A stretch of 64,000 nt of DNA, from NCBI RefSeq assembly GCF_001514195.1, contig NZ_KQ948735.1, forward strand, positions 187,172 to 251,171. Direction: 5' to 3'. Position numbers and translations under genes: made by a program. Source of the stretch: Streptomyces griseorubiginosus (GTDB lineage Bacteria > Actinomycetota > Actinomycetes > Streptomycetales > Streptomycetaceae). Below the pieces are notes generated by a model, which saw nothing but the letters and a program-made list of their open reading frames with translations, was not told the origin of the DNA and made no database searches. This document shows, one piece after another, positions 60,166 to 64,000 of this stretch (within the stretch, counting starts at the first letter, position 1; every line of letters begins with the position of its first letter).

Positions 60166-62871
60166 GTGACGGGCCGTTATCGCCTGGTCGAGAGCATCGG
60201 CCAGGGGGGAATGGGGCGGGTGTGGCGGGCCGCCGACGAGATGCTCGACCGGCAGGTCGCGGTCAAGGAGATGCGGATCGACGGCCTCGACGCGGAGGAC
60301 ACCCGCACCCGCCGTGAACGCACCCTGCGCGAGGCCCGCGCGACAGCCCGCATCGACCACCCGAACGTCGTCCGGGTCTACGACGTCGTGGACGAGGGTG
60401 AACGGCTGTGGATCGTCATGGAGTTGGTCAAGGGCCGCTCCCTGGAACGGATGATGGTGGAGGACGGCGCGCTGGACCCGCGCGCGACGGCCCTGCTGGG
60501 GCTGGGCCTGGTGGAGGCGCTGCGCCAGGTGCACGCGCGGGGCGTGCTGCACCGGGACATCAAGCCCGGGAACGTCCTGGTGGAGTCCGGCTCCCGGGCC
60601 GGCCGCCGGATCGTGCTCACGGACTTCGGCATCGCAGCGATGCAGGACGCCAAGGCGCTCACCATGGTCGGCATGCTCGTCGGCTCGCCCGACTACATGG
60701 CGCCCGAGCGGGTCTCGGGGCGTCCCCAGGGGCCGCCGTCGGACATCTGGTCCCTGGGTGCGACGCTCTGCGCGGCGCTCGGCGGCCGTTCCCCGTTCTC
60801 CCGCGACACCACCCTGGCCACGCTCCACGCGGTCCTCTACGAGGAGCCTGAACTCCCCGCGGCGGCGGGCCCGTTGACCGACATCCTCGCGGCCCTCCTG
60901 GAGAAGGACCCGTCGATACGGCCGGGGCTCGACGAGGTGGAGGCGGCACTCCACGTGGTCGCGTTCCCGGCCCCCACGCCCACGTTGCGGGTGGGGCCGC
61001 TGGAGGACCCGGGCACACCGGAGGTTCCTGGGGCTGCGGGGGCTCCAGGAACGCCGGACGCTCCGGACCCGGGGGTGGCACCGGTTCCGCCGGACGGCAC
61101 GCCGCCTGCCGGACCGGAACCTGAGGGGACGCCCTCGCCGTGGGCTCCACGGGAGTCCCCGACGCCGGCCTATCTGGAGCCGGGGGTGGTACGGGCGGCC
61201 CGCGATCCCCGGGTACCGGCACCGACGACGAGGGACGAACCGGTCGTACGAGAGTCACCGGGCGCCTCTGGCCAGGCGGAGCCGTCGGACGCCGTGCCCC
61301 TCGCCTTCCTGGGCGCCGCCGGTGAGGGGGCCCTGGACACGCCACCGGGGACGGGGACACGGCCGGAGACGGACGCCGAGACCCCTCCACCGGCCGAGCC
61401 GGCACCGCGATCCGCCACCGAACCGACCGAACCGACCGAACCGACCGAACCGACCGAACCGTCCCATCGGTTCGGCGGGGCGGAACGCTCCGAGTCTGCC
61501 GAGCGCCCCTCGTCGGCCGAGCCGCATACCGCGAACGAGCACCCCACGACCACCGAACCTCCCACGCCCAGCGAGCCGTTGGGGTCTGCGGGGCGTTCTG
61601 CCCTCGCCGAGCTGTCCAGGCTCCCGGAGCAGAGCTCCGCCGAACCTCCCGCCTCCGCCGAACCTCCCGCCTCCGCCGAACCCCCGGCCCCCGCCGAACC
61701 GTTCGCGACCGGTGTCTCCGCCGGTGTCTCCACTGCTGTCTCCGTCGGTGGCGACCCTGTCAGCGTGTCCAGCGAGGCGCTCTCCGAGGAGGGGTCGGAG
61801 GTCAGGTCCGAGGCGTCGGCCGGGAACTCCATGGGGGCCGTGCTCCGGGCCGGGGCCACCACGGCCAGTACGCCCCTGGCGAGCGCCCCCACCCAGGACT
61901 CCCTCTCCGCCGGCGTCCCCACCGAGCACTACCCCATGCCGGACGCGCCGACCCGGGACACCCCGACCCGCGTGGCCTCCGCCCCCACCCGCGTCGGCCC
62001 TCGCCCCGGAGTCTCCCTGATCCGCGGCAACCCAGCCGAACCGGACACGGATGCGGGCCGCGCAGGCGGCAGCGGCAGCACATCTCCCTCCGCTCCCGAC
62101 CCGGACCCCGACACCCACCCCCTCCCCGGCCGGGACCCCGGCCTCGTCCTCGGCCCCCACCCCCACCGCGTCCCCCCGGAGGAACCCCTCGACGAGGCCG
62201 AACTCCCCGGCCCCGCCCGCCCCGCCGCCACCTCTCACCGCACCCGGCGCCGCACGGCCCTCGTCGCCGCGGGCGGAGTGCTCACCGCGACCGCGGTCGT
62301 GGTCGGGATCGTCCTCGCCACCACCTCCGGCGCACCCGGAGACGACCAGGCGGGCGGGTCCTCGTCGGCTTCCGTCTCCGTCTCCGCAACTGGCGCCTCC
62401 ACCCCCACCCCGTCCTCCACGGTCGAGGGCACCTCCCGCCCCCGTTCCCTCCCGCCCGGCGCCCACGAGGAGGCCGGCGGGTTCGCGTGGGCGACCCCCA
62501 CCGGCTGGCGCCGGGACGTGAAGACCGGGGCGGAGGTCCACTACACCTCGCCCGACGGCAAGCAGGAGCTCGCGGCCAAGTCCTCCCTGGCGCGGGGCGA
62601 CCTGATGGAGACCTGGGAGACCTCCGAGCAGAACGCCCACCAGGGCCAGGACTACCGAAAGATCCGCCTGGAGGAGACGACGTTCCGCGATCACCCCGCG
62701 GTCGTCTGGGAGTACACCTTCACCCTCGGCGGCATCCCCTGGCACGCCCAGCTGCTCGGCTTCAACGAGGGCGACAAGTCGTACCAGATCAACACCTGGT
62801 ACCAGCCCGACATCGAGCAGAAGGCCCTCGACACGTACGAGAAGGTCAAGGACAGCTTCACCGTGCTGTGA
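60166..62871 (+). CDS. Transmembrane Ser/Thr protein kinase (PASTA-less PknB-like)
   Basis: A ~901-residue receptor-type Hanks kinase. The kinase domain (1-270) has IGQGGMGRV, VAVKEM (Lys34), HRDIKPGN (Asp131) and DFG (Asp153-Gly155), followed by SPDYMAPE. A ~430-residue Pro/Glu/Thr/Ser-rich linker carries EPT and AEPPAS repeats. One TM helix (RTALVAAGGVLTATAVVVGIVLAT) precedes an extracytoplasmic domain at the C-terminus (FAWATPTGWRRDVKTGAEVHYTSPD...WYQPDIEQKALDTYEKV). The start is uncertain: the GTG at 60166 gives TGRYRLVESIG, while a TTG at 60106 with GAGGGGG is possible. It senses an external signal and phosphorylates cytoplasmic targets. Confidence 0.92.
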   Translation: MTGRYRLVESIGQGGMGRVWRAADEMLDRQVAVKEMRIDGLDAEDTRTRRERTLREARATARIDHPNVVRVYDVVDEGERLWIVMELVKGRSLERMMVEDGALDPRATALLGLGLVEALRQVHARGVLHRDIKPGNVLVESGSRAGRRIVLTDFGIAAMQDAKALTMVGMLVGSPDYMAPERVSGRPQGPPSDIWSLGATLCAALGGRSPFSRDTTLATLHAVLYEEPELPAAAGPLTDILAALLEKDPSIRPGLDEVEAALHVVAFPAPTPTLRVGPLEDPGTPEVPGAAGAPGTPDAPDPGVAPVPPDGTPPAGPEPEGTPSPWAPRESPTPAYLEPGVVRAARDPRVPAPTTRDEPVVRESPGASGQAEPSDAVPLAFLGAAGEGALDTPPGTGTRPETDAETPPPAEPAPRSATEPTEPTEPTEPTEPSHRFGGAERSESAERPSSAEPHTANEHPTTTEPPTPSEPLGSAGRSALAELSRLPEQSSAEPPASAEPPASAEPPAPAEPFATGVSAGVSTAVSVGGDPVSVSSEALSEEGSEVRSEASAGNSMGAVLRAGATTASTPLASAPTQDSLSAGVPTEHYPMPDAPTRDTPTRVASAPTRVGPRPGVSLIRGNPAEPDTDAGRAGGSGSTSPSAPDPDPDTHPLPGRDPGLVLGPHPHRVPPEEPLDEAELPGPARPAATSHRTRRRTALVAAGGVLTATAVVVGIVLATTSGAPGDDQAGGSSSASVSVSATGASTPTPSSTVEGTSRPRSLPPGAHEEAGGFAWATPTGWRRDVKTGAEVHYTSPDGKQELAAKSSLARGDLMETWETSEQNAHQGQDYRKIRLEETTFRDHPAVVWEYTFTLGGIPWHAQLLGFNEGDKSYQINTWYQPDIEQKALDTYEKVKDSFTVL

Positions 62872-62885
62872 ACCGCACGGCACAA

Positions 62886-62915
62886 GGGCCCCGGGGTGTG
62901 CACACCCCGGGGCCC
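62886..62915. terminator. Bidirectional terminator palindrome
   Basis: GGGCCCCGGGGTGTG abuts its exact reverse complement (62901-62915), a 30-bp perfect palindrome between the convergent kinase and permease genes. Confidence 0.8.
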
Positions 62916-62934
62916 CGCACGCACCGTCGAAAGG

Positions 62935-64000
62935 TCAGACGGACACCTTGTCCGTGACGTCACCGGCCGACGCGGACGCCGTACCGCCGCGCCGCCCGAC
63001 CTTCTCCCGCACCACGGCGATGACCAGCACCAACGCCGCGACGAGCAGCGACAGCAGCACGGTCTCCCGTCCGTCGTGCTCCGTGTCGGTCAGCATGTAG
63101 CCGAGGACGAACACGATCAACGCGGCCGTCGCCCAGGTCAGATACGGGTACAGCCACATGCGCACGACCAGCTTCTCCGGCGCCTCGGCCTGGATGATCC
63201 TCCGCATCCGCAGCTGCGAGAAGCAGATGACCAGCCACACGAACAGGGCGACCGCACCGGAGGAGTTGACGAGGAACAGGAAGATCTTGTCGGGGGAGAG
63301 GTAGTTGAAGAAGACGGCGACGAAGCCGAACACCACCGACGCGAGGATCGCGGCCATCGGCACACCGCGCCCGTTGACCCGCGCGAACGCCTTCGGCGCG
63401 TCGCCCCGCTCACCCAGCGAGAAGGCCATCCGGGAGGCCGTGTAGAGACCGGAGTTGAGACAGGACAGCACCGAGGTCAGCACGATGAAGTTCATGATCT
63501 GACCGGCGTGCGCGATCCCGAGGGAGTCGAGCGCGGCCACGTAGGAGCCCTTGTCCTGGATGGACTTGGAGTCCCACGGGATCAACGTGACGACGACGAA
63601 GATGGACCCGAGGTAGAAGACCGCGATCCGCCAGATGATGCTGTTGGTCGACTTGGTCACGGCCCGCTGCGGGTCCTCCGACTCACCGGCCGCCAGGGTC
63701 GCGATCTCGCTGCCCATGAAGGAGAAGACGACCAGGAGCACACCGGTGAGGATGGCGCCGGGCCCGTTCGGCAGGAAGCCGCCGTGACCGGTGAGGTTGG
63801 AGAAGCTCGCCTGGTCGGTGTCGACCCCGGGGAGCACACCGAACACCGCGAGCAGTCCGACGACGATGAACGCGCCGATGGCCACGACCTTGATCCCGGC
63901 GAACCAGAACTCGAACTCGCCGTAGGACCCCACCGAGACCAGGTTGGTGGCGGTCAGCACCACCATCACGATCAGCGCCCACCCCCACTGCGGTACGGCG
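62935..64000 (-). CDS. Amino-acid permease, C-terminal part (cut by window edge)
   Basis: The last 354 residues of an APC-family permease; the N-terminus lies beyond the right edge. It contains SYGEFEFWFAGIKVVAIGAFI and PWDSKSIQDKGSYVAALDSLGIAHAGQIMN, the same blocks as the permease at 49138-50481. C-terminal helices end in a polar tail (VREKVGRRGGTASASAGDVTDKVSV). Probably an AnsP/GabP/CycA-type proton-coupled importer. Substrate not predictable from this part. Confidence 0.9.
   Translation of the reverse strand, partial: AVPQWGWALIVMVVLTATNLVSVGSYGEFEFWFAGIKVVAIGAFIVVGLLAVFGVLPGVDTDQASFSNLTGHGGFLPNGPGAILTGVLLVVFSFMGSEIATLAAGESEDPQRAVTKSTNSIIWRIAVFYLGSIFVVVTLIPWDSKSIQDKGSYVAALDSLGIAHAGQIMNFIVLTSVLSCLNSGLYTASRMAFSLGERGDAPKAFARVNGRGVPMAAILASVVFGFVAVFFNYLSPDKIFLFLVNSSGAVALFVWLVICFSQLRMRRIIQAEAPEKLVVRMWLYPYLTWATAALIVFVLGYMLTDTEHDGRETVLLSLLVAALVLVIAVVREKVGRRGGTASASAGDVTDKVSV

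Overview
The window is a high-GC actinobacterial chromosome segment, almost certainly Streptomyces. The genes show strong third-position G/C bias and frequent GTG starts with GGAGG-type ribosome sites. Two ROK regulators, an ECF sigma factor, a DUF574-type methyltransferase and Streptomyces-type dispersed intergenic repeats are also present. From memory, the order (ROK/sugar-binding protein, malQ, pepN, asd, ECF sigma, S8 protease, second pepN, DsbA-like) resembles the S. coelicolor SCO263x-SCO265x region. No rRNA, tRNA, CRISPR array, transposase or prophage genes were found.

Layout. 1-1762: ROK regulator and a truncated sugar-binding lipoprotein. 1946-4848: secreted protein, MscS channel and HNH endonuclease. 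4980-7836: PadR regulator with an FtsX/LolD-type ABC exporter. 8035-10831: small coupled ORF, malQ and a small membrane protein. 10998-11573: TetR regulator. 11796-16215: a convergent five-gene accessory block. 16283-21778: MarR/DMT exporter, a zinc-ribbon sigma factor fusion, an SDR lacking its catalytic residues and an M14 peptidase. 21871-42452: PepN, DUF1203, Asd, ECF sigma plus membrane partner, S8 protease, CGNR regulator, VOC, PNPOx-like, Nudix, phosphoesterase, beta-lactamase-fold enzyme, GT4, AbiEi-like protein and a second PepN. 42590-49011: DsbA-like protein, zinc ribbon, a divergent pair of FGGY-kinase operons and a methyltransferase. 49138-57064: amino-acid permease, then a sulfonate-type ABC transporter with TauD-like and flavin monooxygenase genes, a ROK regulator and two short leader peptides. 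57335-64000: BioY, FAD oxidoreductase, LPKTG protein, Ser/Thr kinase and a truncated permease.

The most interesting locus is 11.8-16.2 kb. A radical SAM protein with viperin-like features overlaps a Nudix hydrolase resembling NUDT15. Convergent to them is an operon of a membrane-anchored protein, a trypsin-fold protein whose catalytic Ser is Ala, and a TPR protein with an unassigned C-terminal domain. The block may have replaced a flavin monooxygenase gene, since a short in-frame remnant lies beside an otherwise unpaired TetR operator. I propose a nucleotide-analogue or conflict (defence) system; this is inference.

The second notable locus is 50.6-57.1 kb, a sulfur-scavenging operon. A 12-residue leader ORF ending in two Cys codons (three Cys in all) precedes the transporter. 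A second leader with an RRHVDLRRV core precedes the ROK gene. Each has a -10-like element exactly 7 nt before its ATG, suggesting leaderless transcripts and cysteine-responsive attenuation.
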